64,000 nucleotides of DNA from Albugo candida (Eukaryota; Oomycota; Peronosporomycetes; Albuginales; Albuginaceae), in assembly GCA_905220665.1 (NCBI GenBank), contig CAJNAR010000158.1:62001-126000 (forward strand), read 5' to 3'. The notes beneath the pieces were generated by a model that was not told the DNA's origin, did not search any database, and saw only the letters and a program-made list of their open reading frames with translations. The position numbers were made by a program, and so were the translations under genes. This document shows positions 10,601 to 20,298 of this stretch, in pieces; position 1 is the first letter of the stretch, and every line of letters starts with the position of its first letter.

Positions 10601-13600
10601 ATTGATAGTCTTGAAATAATGCAGAAATTCGGTGGCATCCATTGTGGCAGACATGAGAATGACTTTGCAATTTGGTAGTTTGGGAAGGTATTGTTTTAGA
10701 ATTAGCAGCAGTAAGTCCACGTCCATGGTCCTCTCATGGACCTCATCCAGCACAAGATGGGATATCCGAGATAGAGCATCCATGGGATTGTGCATCAAGT
10801 ATTCCATCATATATCCGTTTGTGACGTACGTCAGTTTAGTAGCTTCTGAAGTCACACTTTGTTGTCCAATACGATAGCCTACAATGTCACCAAGTCTGCC
10901 CGACTCGCCAAATTCGTTCGATTCGCGCATTCTAGCCACAGTGGAGGCCAATTCAATCGCGGCGATACGTCGCGGTTGCGTAACGATTATCCTCACCTTT
11001 TGCTCCAGTGCCAGCGCTTCGTTCAGTATGAATTGAGGTACTGAAGTGCTTTTGCCGCATCCAGTCTCGCCTTGAATGATGGTGACTTGGTTCTTCTGAA
11101 TATGTTGTAGTATGGACTCCCGATGGGCATACGCAGGTAAATTCTGCATTAGATCACGTATATGTGGCTGCGTTTTTGCAATAAACGATGGTTGTTTGAG
11201 CTCATCGTCTCGGTTCTGAATCTGCTTGGACTCCTTGTTCAATTCAGCAATTCCACTACCTTTCAACTTCTTCACAACACTTCCAGGGATAAGTTGAGAT
11301 GATATGGTATCCTGACGTAAAGAATCGGATTTTGCATTGACCTTTGCTGAGGGGGTGAGATGATCGCTGGGAAAACTTGCCTTTGGAAGAAAAACACGTT
11401 CTTTTCCTTGTTCGTTCTGACACGAATTCTTCTTCATATAAACATTATTTGCATCAGTCTTGTTCCCATTTAGCTCCAAGTTGTCTAACTCTCTCGTAAG
11501 CAATGCGTCGCCTACTTCCTCGTTATCTATTCCAGAATGGTCTGTGAGAGTAGTCAGGCTCTTTAGTGTACATGTTAGCAATGGCGGACTCTTTTCTGCG
11601 ACACCGTGCTCAACATTTGATAAAAGTCCCATAAGCTGAATCACTGTAGAATGCAGCGAAAAGAAAGTTTGTCTCAGTTCCAATGAATTCTTTTGGTCGA
11701 TTCCCACACGTTCCACCACTTTTTTCACAATCTCGTCGAGGTGAATGTTGGGATCGGTGGTCTCTCGCGGAATAGTTTTGTTTGCTGATCTGTACTCTTT
11801 GTTGACCAGCATATATATTTCCGATGAAAAAGGTAAATATCTCACTTTTTGTCTCAACTGCAGCGGCGCTGTTTTGATACGACTGCAAAGAACGCATTCA
11901 GCTTGTCGCATGTGCTTGATAGCTTCTGTAAACGTCGTACACGCCGCACGCGCAGCTGCATTCATAAACGTCTCATCGTTGGTTGACAAATTCTCTCCAC
12001 ACAAATGTGTCCACATAGACTGCTGTATTCCGTCAATAAATCTATCTTGAACGCTAAGATCCACGGTACCAGCTTTGGCAGCTTTTTGGGTAGCTGTATA
12101 GTGCAATAAAGACGAAATAAGTAATGAGAGAAGAATTGTGTTGATCCGATCAATGCTTGTGATATCTTCAGTTTCAAGCAGATCAAGTTTGTCCAAGCGG
12201 CAGTGCAGTGTGAAATCTGTTACAATCACTTGTTCGCGTCGCCACAGGAGTATCAGAGCTAGCGGGACATCTCCTAAATCGAATTGAGTACTTGGAGCCC
12301 ACTTGCTTAAGCTTACTTGCAGACTGTCGAGGATCGCCATAACTTCTTTGACGATGATACTTTCTAAAGTCATACTTGAGTTAAGCAAAAATGTGCATAC
12401 CAATAGTCGAATTGTATCAACGCCGAATCGATCGACTTGACTATGTACTCTCTTTGATATATCTTTGCGTGCAGCCTTGGATCCCCGAGAATGGACCCAT
12501 GCCTTCATCAATTTTTCAATGGACTTTCCGTACGAATCGATACATGGCTGCAGAGTATCTCGTGCAAGTTGCATGAAAGGCTCAAATGACAGCTGCACCT
12601 TCCTTATGTAGCCATTTGGAGCATCTAAACACTCTTCAATGACTGAGGTTCGCTCGGCTGCAAGATAAAGAAGCATTCGAGCTCCCAGCAAAAGTGAATC
12701 GCGTACTCCAACACATACTTTTTTCAGGTGTGCGGATGATCGCTTCGTTTTCGAAAGTCTCTGATAGTAGTAATGGGCAGCTAAATCATATTGCGTCCGG
12801 GCCTTCAAGATGGACGTTTCCAGCAGCTCGATCGTTTGGCTCGAGTGACCGTGGAAATCAATCAAGTTTATGTAACGTTTCTTCTTCTTCTTTAATAGGT
12901 CTATTCCAAGTGGGAGCTTTTTGGATTTGTATTTACTCACAAAGTGATCTTGAAATCCATAAAACGTATAAAACTGATGCATTTCTGCTAAAATGGTCGG
13001 ATGAGTTTTGTCAACCTGTTTTCTTATCAGGTAATCCAAAACACTTCCTTTATCTTTGACCCAACTCGCAGCATGAATAGGAGTCATACACGATCGTTTA
13101 TCTAAAGCGGGGAGCATCTCCGTCCATGACGCTAGCTCTAAATGCTTCTTTATTCCAAAATCTCGATCCAGTGCTTCGGTGAAATCATTGCTACATAATA
13201 ACGCAACGTCGACAAGATTTTCCATGTCGATTTCGAGACTTGAAGCAACAAGACTGGAATCAAATACACGAGCTGAGATTCTCGCACTTTTTTTTCCCTG
13301 GGCTGGTCTGAATCGAATTTCCTCGAATGGAATATAACGTGTAGAGCGCATAATGAAAAAATCCGAGTCACGTGATAATACTGCAAAAGCCTGTTTCATT
13401 TGTACGCATTGAGCTAATGCCATATCTGCTTCACATTCACTTGTGTCCACTTGAATCCTTCGATCAAGCAATATTTGTCGTAGTACTCTGTCTGCGAAGA
13501 GAAATGAGCCATTGAGTCGACTGATAACGCGACGAAGCTTTCCCGTGTTCGGTATTTCTTCTGAATCTGATGAATGAACGGACCCAACCGCTGGCAAATT

Positions 13601-14086
13601 GGACGTTTTTTCTCCTTCAATTTCGTATAGTGAAATCAGAAGCTCGTTAAGTTGAGCAACTGCATTGATCTTTTCCAAATCTCTTCGCAATAGACAGTAA
13701 CGCTTACGACGCTGTGCGGCATTCCCACCAAAACATTTTGGAGGATCCACAAAGAAATGAAGTTTGACATTGGCAGCTTTGAACTCGTCTAGCCACGTTG
13801 TGACAAAGTTGGTGAGGCGCAGGTCGCATCCTCCAGAGAGAAGCCAATTGCATACAAACAAATCCACCCACTCTTGCTGACCAGCACAATCGGAAGTGAA
13901 TGCGTTATCGAGATGGGTATATTGTGATTCTGCAATCTTCACGACAGAGCCTAGAACTTGACTACATGCATAGTATATGAATCCAGAGAAATCTACCGCT
14001 AATGTAAGGTCTCTCAACGTGTCCTGCGAAATGGACGTCTTGCTTTTCTTTTCATAGCAGTAGCGCTGTAGACCAAGCACTCCCAT
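7679..14086 (-). CDS. Asteroid/XPG-type PIN nuclease domain fused to a DEAH-box RNA helicase
   Basis: Single uninterrupted 2135-codon frame from ATG 14086. The N-terminus MGVLGLQRYCYEKK and DLTLAVDFSGFIYYAC match the XPG-N start of Asteroid-type FEN-like proteins. About residues 216-240 carry the I-region pattern CEADMALAQC followed by FAVLSRDSDFFI, so the nuclease acidic residues appear kept. A long helical region follows to about residue 950. The second half is a DEAH/DHX helicase: GETGCGKST (Walker A, ~1005), DEVHERTMD (motif II, ~1114), LMSATMDA (III), NIAESSVTIPGV (V) and QRAGRAGRVRPG (VI, ~1430), then HA2/OB-like C-terminal regions. It could couple RNA or structured-DNA unwinding to cleavage. 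Both domain calls are firm; the coupling is inference. No stop, frameshift or intron-like gap separates them. Confidence 0.9.
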   Translation of the reverse strand: MGVLGLQRYCYEKKSKTSISQDTLRDLTLAVDFSGFIYYACSQVLGSVVKIAESQYTHLDNAFTSDCAGQQEWVDLFVCNWLLSGGCDLRLTNFVTTWLDEFKAANVKLHFFVDPPKCFGGNAAQRRKRYCLLRRDLEKINAVAQLNELLISLYEIEGEKTSNLPAVGSVHSSDSEEIPNTGKLRRVISRLNGSFLFADRVLRQILLDRRIQVDTSECEADMALAQCVQMKQAFAVLSRDSDFFIMRSTRYIPFEEIRFRPAQGKKSARISARVFDSSLVASSLEIDMENLVDVALLCSNDFTEALDRDFGIKKHLELASWTEMLPALDKRSCMTPIHAASWVKDKGSVLDYLIRKQVDKTHPTILAEMHQFYTFYGFQDHFVSKYKSKKLPLGIDLLKKKKKRYINLIDFHGHSSQTIELLETSILKARTQYDLAAHYYYQRLSKTKRSSAHLKKVCVGVRDSLLLGARMLLYLAAERTSVIEECLDAPNGYIRKVQLSFEPFMQLARDTLQPCIDSYGKSIEKLMKAWVHSRGSKAARKDISKRVHSQVDRFGVDTIRLLVCTFLLNSSMTLESIIVKEVMAILDSLQVSLSKWAPSTQFDLGDVPLALILLWRREQVIVTDFTLHCRLDKLDLLETEDITSIDRINTILLSLLISSLLHYTATQKAAKAGTVDLSVQDRFIDGIQQSMWTHLCGENLSTNDETFMNAAARAACTTFTEAIKHMRQAECVLCSRIKTAPLQLRQKVRYLPFSSEIYMLVNKEYRSANKTIPRETTDPNIHLDEIVKKVVERVGIDQKNSLELRQTFFSLHSTVIQLMGLLSNVEHGVAEKSPPLLTCTLKSLTTLTDHSGIDNEEVGDALLTRELDNLELNGNKTDANNVYMKKNSCQNEQGKERVFLPKASFPSDHLTPSAKVNAKSDSLRQDTISSQLIPGSVVKKLKGSGIAELNKESKQIQNRDDELKQPSFIAKTQPHIRDLMQNLPAYAHRESILQHIQKNQVTIIQGETGCGKSTSVPQFILNEALALEQKVRIIVTQPRRIAAIELASTVARMRESNEFGESGRLGDIVGYRIGQQSVTSEATKLTYVTNGYMMEYLMHNPMDALSRISHLVLDEVHERTMDVDLLLLILKQYLPKLPNCKVILMSATMDATEFLHYFKTINASEVSGKTLKKSAKKLRPLNIGVRLHEVENVYLDSWSTRDENQCSSSVLDIPSFRTVKKVLEHSDNKSSRHALAILDSSFRALTDTKTTAENPTATAMIQSVHERQLELLVGILKGFAQQEAEKRAVKQWQPSQHGEISTGPCILVFLPGMQSINTVYEQLTSNTQKTSQQAVMKIYVLHSDIELEEQEAAFSELDQGSPSVVKIILATNIAESSVTIPGVTHVLNCGIEKQIQMMVGADNAKNEGYAQDLELLMPVWCSQASTKQRAGRAGRVRPGIALHLFTETFEKHCMCAYSKPEILRKPLTRTILLLQSKLAIAMKSTPRQLLSSAMHVPSLENIQCAYDTLAAFDAINSSEEKNARVTSFGAFVCKFPISLPLCRLLALVVNSVAGRIQSNGNDPSDSGYKMGQKQHSWLLVDTIILIALLTVPDLFTLPSKYHISDAVQYMEEMKHNLVAKLRLDQDAWSEPLSLWRLYHHVLMKSCGWQSNGNNAKKNSACDRMRRQLLQHFSISLHRYKALNHLISDLCSRTIKYLKELLQGYKISPGDEYEYTMSALRSLSTYATTHRVSQVLDECALLDTRPEDGDRREKREELLRVLLAITFQHQVLRGEVDKKGSKGSPSAKKTDSISLGLKAMKDASHTRSAITEQISNDSGFAHDLFSPCYLSNVVIEQNDPEGFDATFSKIKATKNVVELHCLRPSQAQLVGPSRLPFPMSLLYYMTDQHYSVEFANPEEARKGKEELVRLMVQTSSGLSIKWFLSAGGSGKKIGFRSRSLFKIPFRNTETFGSGNTKLFRAVYATSIVNGNTDQMMCSNCTLLPTNNELFYPILLLLCADRKANVWIYGDWKLAEIVSIRINQESMVLSKKCALDTSVLTTINKMRLRISTTVHFPEAHGREDQSQNDTSSSLLDDLLQVFKENNFHRVTKSKTLKWIKLEMADSTEFLVECLENESTRLATLRWPPYVLPETQTE

Positions 14087-14286
14087 GGTTCAGGGGATAT
14101 CAATTTATGTCCGTCAAACTGGTGGATGGTTACAAATTCATTCATACAGGTGATCGAATGTCTCAGAAATAATGTTTGTAAAAATACAGATTGCTGGGAA
14201 AATGATACCTGATCTTGTCAATTTAACGGTCACAAGGTCGAGAGTCGAGCTTACCTGTATAATAACGTTGACTGCTGGGGACCCAG

Positions 14287-15482
14287 ATGCTCTGCGATAC
14301 GGCGTATTCCTGTCAAAGTACTGATTTAAACAATGCGGAAAGTTGTTACAATAGTGACGAATACTATTCAAGCGGCAACAAGGAAGAATATGGAGAGACC
14401 GAAGAATTGGATATTTTTGAAAGTTTTGACTTACGTGTGGGTAATAAAATATTGTGCGCTATCCGAAAAACCGATGAAAAAGTAAGAAGAAACCTTCCCA
14501 CTGCACAATAAGTGCTATCCCAAATTTGGTGGTGATCATTCTCAATCATGTAGCTATATGGCGAGGAGACAAGCACCAATTACATCGAGCGCTCCGAGAC
14601 GAAAAGGTTGTTATTCGAGGTAACTGACCAACGAAGGTACTAAAACCCAACACAGGAAGTCCTCTGTACAATACCGGGACGATTCGAGTCGTTATAACAA
14701 GCCACCAGACTTATCATTGTGGTGTTCCCAATTTCAGTATCTACGCGTGCGTGGGAATCAAGTAATGTTCCAAAAGGTTTACAATGCACCACGTCCTCCA
14801 CTCTGGACTTATCTTGACGATCATGCTGGTCAGGAAAATACCATAAATGACAATTGCTCCGCAAAATGCGAATTTGCAAGTACCGAAGAGATTTTTGCAA
14901 TGTATGTGGTGAGAAATCACATCTGCCTTCAGCTCTTGTTGTTACGTGTTTGTCAGCGACGGCTGTGTTGATGAATCTCCTGTCGGTCAAGTGATGGATG
15001 ACGATTCGACCAATGTTGCTACTGAAATAGCGCCAACGTCGAGAACATTGACAGGTGATTTGTGCATCGTAATTGATGATGTAAAGCTGCCGGTATCAGA
15101 TCCCCACGAATCTATTGCTGAAGCTGCGGTAAGTCCTTCTTTCCTTATGATACTCCAATGCATAGATCGTGCTTTTATGAAGATATATACCGTATTGAGA
15201 GCTCCACAGAATACGCGGCACTAGACGATTTTTCTGACCAACGAGGAAGTGAAGCTATTCGACAAGGAACAAGTGAGTTGTTTGAGCAGCATGTACAAGA
15301 CAGTTGTGTGTTCGCTGTTGAGGAGAGAAATAGATACGATTGTTCGCCTTCTTGTTGTCTGCTATATTCTCATCAAAAGTCGGCTACGATTGATTGTATC
15401 AGCTGATGAATGTTCGCAACTTTCCTTGTTCAGCATGCAATCCCCAACTAGAGATCGATGCTGGGTAACTGCTTATTCTTGA
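14287..15482 (+). CDS. Unidentified protein, 5-exon model
   Basis: Hand-built model: 14287..14481, 14554..14606, 14656..14901, 14957..15128, 15225..15482, giving 307 residues. All phases agree. Donors include GTAAGA, GTATGT and GTAAGT, and intron 2 carries a TACTAAA branch-like site before CACAG. The product is acidic at the start (EEYGETEELDIFESFD), then has a segment SLWCSQFQYLRVRG, a middle region without clear structure, and a helical C-terminal part (EEVKLFDKEQVSCLSSMYKT onward) that includes a hydrophobic LLVVCYILI stretch. I recognise no family. It diverges from the helicase fusion (200 bases between starts), and its stop overlaps the end of SNAPC3 on the other strand by 10 bases. An alternative acceptor at 14932 for intron 3 would add eight residues. 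Confidence 0.5.
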
Positions 15483-16870
15483 ATAAACGGTAAATACTCA
15501 AAATCAGTGTAGAGGAGATCTTCTGTATCGGGATTACAATGCGCTGATTTGAAGCAATGATCACAAAAAAACATCGGTTCCGAAGTAGCTAATCGGTCCT
15601 GATAGCAGACAAATTTGGCGGCAAATTGTTTGCAGATCAGACAATTACGAAGCGGCCTTGGCAAGTGATTACGTAGTCGCATTGGAAATGAACTCAGTGC
15701 GTTGGTGTCATACTCATGAAGCATACGCACATCACGCAGCAAGACAAGATGCTCACATTCTCCCTGATGTATGAATACTCCTTCCAGGTTATGTTGCAAT
15801 GACAGCTCATTGAATCGTGTGTGGTCCATCGACCTTGGTGCGTTGCCTGTTTCACGATCAGAGTGACCAAAGCGACTTTCACGTGACGTGCGACGATCAA
15901 TCCAATTTCGTATAGGTAGGGAATAGTCTACATGATTGCTTTCAGAACGAGAACGGAAGTCCACATAAAATGTTTTCCCGAAATAAAGCATCTTTGAAGT
16001 ACATTTGTGCTTTATAAACCGTTGATCCATAGAGCATGAGATTCGATCGATTAAACTTGTGAGGCTTTGTGAACCCAATACCAAAAATGATTGCGTTTTA
16101 TTTGGCTCTTTTGATGGGTGGAGCACATCCATCCAGATGATCATCTCCCCATTATCTTTTCGATTTTCGTGTGTGTGTTCCGACATGCACTTTGCATGTA
16201 GTTTTCTCGTAAGTGTAGCAACAGAGGCAGCGCGTGTGGAACTTTCAACTTTTACTTCTTCGTCAGGTCTAGCGAAGAAAAAGCTTCCCGCTGTGATAGT
16301 GTTTGCACTTGAGCGTTTCTGTTGAAGCACACGAGTCTTAGGAGGGTAAGTTTGCAGAAATGCTCTCAAACGGGGACTTGGCATGCGCTCTTCTCGAAGT
16401 CGATAAATGTCGTTCAAGCTACTGAAAATGCGTTGATATCTTTCCATTTTTCTTATATTTCGCCTAGAAAGCCTTTTCTTCATCTTGGTTTGTGGAATAC
16501 AGGTTTTCAGACCTTCGGTCGGGTTCTCAGCGTCCACAGTTGGCCGAGATGGTGATGCTCTCGGTTTCTCTTCGTCACTTGATGATAGACTCATATCTCT
16601 ATTGAAAACACAGCGAGCAATTGAGCGATAAAGCTTAATGCGTTCCATATAACTCAGTGGTTCTTCCGTTTGGGCTGATTTATACTCATTCCACTGGTGC
16701 ATAGCATCGTGAATTGTATTATCGACTGCACGTTCGATAGGTGGTAATTGAATATCGTCAGTTGCGATGTCAATTTCCAGTTGTTGTGATTCATTTGGTT
16801 TCAAAAGATCAGTGTCAGTTCGATGTTCAATTTCAACGAAAGGAAACAATTTGGCGAATTGCGAGTTCAT
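15473..16870 (-). CDS. SNAPC3: snRNA-activating protein complex subunit 3 (SNAP50) homologue
   Basis: Subunit of the basal factor that binds the proximal sequence element of snRNA promoters for Pol II/III. 465 residues from ATG 16870; the extra codons upstream lack an ATG. The conserved C-terminal half is complete: SFLVLGSQSLTSLIDRISC, the FYVDFR and DYSLPIRNWI blocks, GVFIHQGECEHLVLLRDVRM, and the zinc-binding end with CLICKQFAAKFVCYQD and FFCDHCFKSAHCN. The N-terminal half is divergent and rich in basic, Ser and Glu residues. Single exon. Convergent with the unidentified five-exon gene; start faces the bZIP gene 397 bases away. Confidence 0.88.
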   Translation of the reverse strand: MNSQFAKLFPFVEIEHRTDTDLLKPNESQQLEIDIATDDIQLPPIERAVDNTIHDAMHQWNEYKSAQTEEPLSYMERIKLYRSIARCVFNRDMSLSSSDEEKPRASPSRPTVDAENPTEGLKTCIPQTKMKKRLSRRNIRKMERYQRIFSSLNDIYRLREERMPSPRLRAFLQTYPPKTRVLQQKRSSANTITAGSFFFARPDEEVKVESSTRAASVATLTRKLHAKCMSEHTHENRKDNGEMIIWMDVLHPSKEPNKTQSFLVLGSQSLTSLIDRISCSMDQRFIKHKCTSKMLYFGKTFYVDFRSRSESNHVDYSLPIRNWIDRRTSRESRFGHSDRETGNAPRSMDHTRFNELSLQHNLEGVFIHQGECEHLVLLRDVRMLHEYDTNALSSFPMRLRNHLPRPLRNCLICKQFAAKFVCYQDRLATSEPMFFCDHCFKSAHCNPDTEDLLYTDFEYLPFIQE

Positions 16871-17267
16871 CTCAGTCAGAATCAAAAATGCTTGGTTATA
16901 GATACAGGAAGTAATTTACATATGCAGTATTGCCTGATTTCAAACGAGTTGATTGGCGATATCCTGTCCCTAACATACTATTAAGCATACTGAGCGTAAA
17001 AACCTTGCAAATCCGCCTTTGTGACTTTTACTCAAAGTATGATGTTTAGTGAGATGCTCATCTCCTTGTCGGGTCTCGAGTTACCGTATGTAGAGCTACA
17101 CAGCGTTTAAAATCGCATGTTCAAGAGACAGTTAATATTCACCCTCCCTCAGAACCGGATGTTTTGTACTTATTCTTCATCATATAAAGAAATGAGTGAG
17201 CACATCAAAGCACGCTCTTGAACGAGTGGTTAGTTGCTCGATCGTGACATCGATCGTACATAAAGTG
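16871..17267. other. Divergent promoter region of SNAPC3 and the small bZIP gene
   Basis: 397 bases between two outward-facing starts. No conserved element, ORF or repeat that I can name. Confidence 0.4.
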
Positions 17268-17816
17268 ATGGAGGCGAACTCGCAAAATAGTTTTCATGCA
17301 AAATTTGGCACATTCGGAGCTGGAAAGCTACCTCGTCTAATGGATTTGACGATCGTCCGATCGCGACACACACGTCCGGAAGGGGATCTGACACCAAATA
17401 TGTACAGTGTCAGCCGCTATGATCGCTTTATACGACCGCCTGCGTTACGTGACATGACCGAAGATATTTTATGTACGCGTAATGCAGTAAAGATGAGGGT
17501 GCATGAAGTTTGCTGCCAACAGTGGTCTGGCTTCAACAAGAGCGGAGATGTCGAGCATTCACCTCATCCTGTAAACACGTTCAACTCCGTTTTTCTAAAT
17601 TCGAGAGATGGGTCAACTTCTGGAAAACGAGCTCGTCGTAAGGAGCAATGTCGATTTAACCAAGCCAATTATCGTACAAGAAAACGTCAGCAGGAAAGAA
17701 ATCTGCTGGCTCAAATATGTGCATTACAATCCGAGATTGATGCTTTGGAGAAGCGAAAAAAGAAGCTATCATACGATCTGTCAAACACTAGCATACATCG
17801 TAGAAGTAGAATCTAG
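17268..17816 (+). CDS. Oomycete-type bZIP transcription factor, short form
   Basis: 182 residues from ATG 17268 (the frame is open further upstream but only from a GTG). The bZIP lies at the C-terminal end: basic region RARRKEQCRFNQANYRTRKR followed by heptad-like ERNLLAQICALQSEIDALE. Aligned on the conserved Arg, the position that is Asn in nearly all bZIPs is Cys here, a substitution known in oomycete bZIPs. The protein stops soon after the zipper (KKLSYDLSNTS...), where larger oomycete relatives as I recall them carry a further conserved domain, so it may be truncated or have an unseen 3' exon. DNA-binding regulator; targets unknown. Confidence 0.75.
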   Translation: MEANSQNSFHAKFGTFGAGKLPRLMDLTIVRSRHTRPEGDLTPNMYSVSRYDRFIRPPALRDMTEDILCTRNAVKMRVHEVCCQQWSGFNKSGDVEHSPHPVNTFNSVFLNSRDGSTSGKRARRKEQCRFNQANYRTRKRQQERNLLAQICALQSEIDALEKRKKKLSYDLSNTSIHRRSRI

Positions 17817-18162
17817 ACAGCGAATCAATAGTACTTTATCACGTTTTCACATCCAGATTAATGCAATATCATCGTGCAATGCTGCACCTTCTTCCCTGCA
17901 ACGAATCCCATGCGTAGTAAGCATTTGCAAGTGAGCATGCAAGGTCAAAGATTTGACCGAAACGCAGAAAATTGTTTTTGGCGCTTGGAAACATGTCAAC
18001 GGTCGAAGATATCGAAAGCTTCGTCTTAATTCATAGAGCATGATTAGATACCGTTCGACGAATTTGAGCAATCGGGTTTACCCGAGAACATATTTCGGAG
18101 GCGTAAGAGAAGTGCTCTACAAAGACTCATCCAGAAAGTTGTCTGTAAGCAATTTTTTCAAG

Positions 18163-18577
18163 CTACTTCGTGATGTGATTGTAGACGCCTGTGGCATCAA
18201 GTAGGAGAATCCCGGTGAATAAATGATATAATATGCAGCCATTTGTGATGCCAGCACCATGTAAGGCTTGCAAGCTGGGTTTCCTCTGTGAAGTTTCAGG
18301 ATATGACGTTAGGGAATGATAAACGAAATCTCTTATTTCATCGCATGTAGTTTCGAAAGCCGTATCGACCCCATTGGTAAAAAGAATAAATGAGCGCGCT
18401 GATTGTCGACTCGCGTACGACAAAAATCAATTCACTCGCTCTTTTCAAATTTATTGGTATATAATTGCACGTTTGGTTGGAGCAGCCTGAGATATTCTCA
18501 GTACTCCCACCTGAATCATATCTGTGTCCTGGGATTTTCGTAACAAGGAATACTGTACAAAAAATGATGAGCTCCAA
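18163..18577 (-). pseudogene. Possible decayed small secreted-protein gene
   Basis: Two minus-strand open stretches overlap in different frames: an upstream one (18577-18338) beginning ELIIFCTVFLVTKIPG, hydrophobic like a signal but starting at TTG with no ATG in frame, and a downstream one (18423-18163) with a hydrophobic tail (GCILYHLFTGILLLDATG). A 61-base GT-AG removal would join them in phase, but the lack of a start codon makes a broken gene or chance ORFs more likely. No family recognised. Confidence 0.25.
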
Positions 18578-19391
18578 CTTGATTATGACTGCAAGCCTTA
18601 TTTAGCAGTGAAAGGGCTGACAAATGGTGGCATTTACACTATTAAATAAATCGCGACTTATGAAGTGTAAATAAGGTCAACGATTGTCGTAATTGATATC
18701 AAATTACTATCAACGGCGTTTTTTATACACCTCACGTGACCTCAATTTGGGATGCACAAATGAGAGATCAAAATGTTGACGTGCTATGATCATGCACGTA
18801 TGGTGTTCGAAAGGGAAAACACTTGATTATACGATTACTATCGGTAACTGTCACTTATAATGGCAATCAAGTCAGGCGCAGGACCTAAATGGTGAAAAAA
18901 TGACATTTTAGTTCTCTCATGCAAGATAGTAGAGAAAGAATCACCAGCAGATGTATCAAAAATTTTTTACTAAAGGAACTAAAAGGGATCATCTTCAACA
19001 TCACTACGGCGGAACGAGGAATCGAGCATTATATAAACAGATTTTATCCATGCGACTCAGCGATGGTTCTATGCGGCGCACGACAATTTTTTCGATATAA
19101 TCCTGTACGACTCAAGTGATCATTAATCGAGAGCACATTAAGTAGAAAGCGGACGTCTGTGCTTGGAAGATAATCAAGCCGTACGCAGCCGGAAGAAAAT
19201 GCTTTGGGAAAGCAATCCTCGGGATGTAAAAAAAGTGCTCAGCATCATTAAAGAGAGAGCGATCACGAAGCAGAAGCTCACGATTGTCACCATAAAGTCA
19301 TTAGAACAAATTTAATATGAATTCATTTCTCAAGAAGCATATAATCCACGATAGACTTCCTTCAGCTGATGTAAAGTCAATTATTTGTTGA
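18578..19391. other. Intergenic, AT-rich, no convincing gene
   Basis: Contains one 66-codon plus-strand ORF (18919-19119) starting at an ATG, with no similarity that I recognise and no signal peptide. Otherwise 3' flank of YKT6. Confidence 0.4.
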
Positions 19392-20189
19392 CTACATGAC
19401 GACACAGCACGAATTGGTCTTTTTTGCTTGCTTGTAAAACACTTTCGACTGATTACTGAGATCCTGCGATTTATTGACAAGATCATCGAGCTTTTCACCG
19501 CGCTCTAGTACGTTGTCGATAGTTTTGGACTATAAAAGTACATACACAGTGATCAGCACTTTAGTTCCGTCGAAAGATAATGACTGATGGCTTACAAGAA
19601 TGGCTGTAGTCTCATCCAGCTCCTTTTGTATAGCGGAAATCTTATCGGCCTTAGACGGATCTTGATAATCCGTAACGGCTTTGCCGAGTGGGGGCCAGTC
19701 TTTTGGATTGCCTGTATGACTTTTCCAGCTTCCATTCAATTCTGTGTGGTAACTTTCCATCAACTTGTTCAGCAAGGCGAATGCGACACGTGGAGGATAC
19801 TCTTGGTCAGTGACAACGATTCCCGACAAGCCATCCGCCTTGACGTAGACATGGCAAGTATATTCTTCATGCTGGATGGACTGTCGCTGACCAGCTTGGC
19901 TACGTTTGATGAATGTGCGACTGAAAAAGTTGATCATTTCACGGACTCTGCGCAATTGATAAAGAGCTTGAGTTTTAGGCATCCCGTGAAAAAAGAATCG
20001 CGAACCCGGAACGCTGAAAATATCCGAAGGACGAAAGTTCGTACGCAGCTGCAAGGATTAAAGGATCCTGCCCATCTTTATCTTGACGTAATAGTTCTAT
20101 AAGGGAATGGGAGAAGAAGAAAGGGTTTTTAGTTTGTAGCGCTATTAATTGTACCAGAAATGGCATGTACCGATGGCGACAATCTTCAT
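19392..20189 (-). CDS. YKT6: YKT6 v-SNARE, 4 exons
   Basis: Prenylated R-SNARE acting in ER-Golgi, vacuolar and endosomal fusion. Exons (minus): 20189..20171, 20096..20006, 19947..19596, 19529..19392, giving 199 residues, the normal YKT6 length. The 19-base first exon is supported because joining it (MKIVAI + [12 protein letters not shown]) restores the family's longin start, and the acceptor has a fine pyrimidine tract. Then [45 protein letters not shown] and the SNARE motif with its central Arg ([19 protein letters not shown]). It ends NSCCVVM: CVVM is the prenylation box and the preceding Cys is the palmitoylation site. NSF at 30.6-32.9 kb would recycle complexes containing this SNARE. Confidence 0.92.
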
Positions 20190-20298
20190 CTTTCTACTCT
20201 CTAACTTGTCGCGAGCGAAGAAGCACAAAAACCGGGATAGAACAATATATTACACAATTCTGAACCGAACTTATGATGCAACCAGTCAGCAAAGAGGA

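Noticed and set aside
8793..13059. Many plus-strand ORFs of 60-120 codons
   Set aside because: All lie antisense to the uninterrupted helicase fusion and show no motifs.
20006..20166. Alternative YKT6 start at 20166 reading through an intron
   Set aside because: It inserts about 17 residues not found in the family; the 19-base first exon restores the normal longin start and total length.
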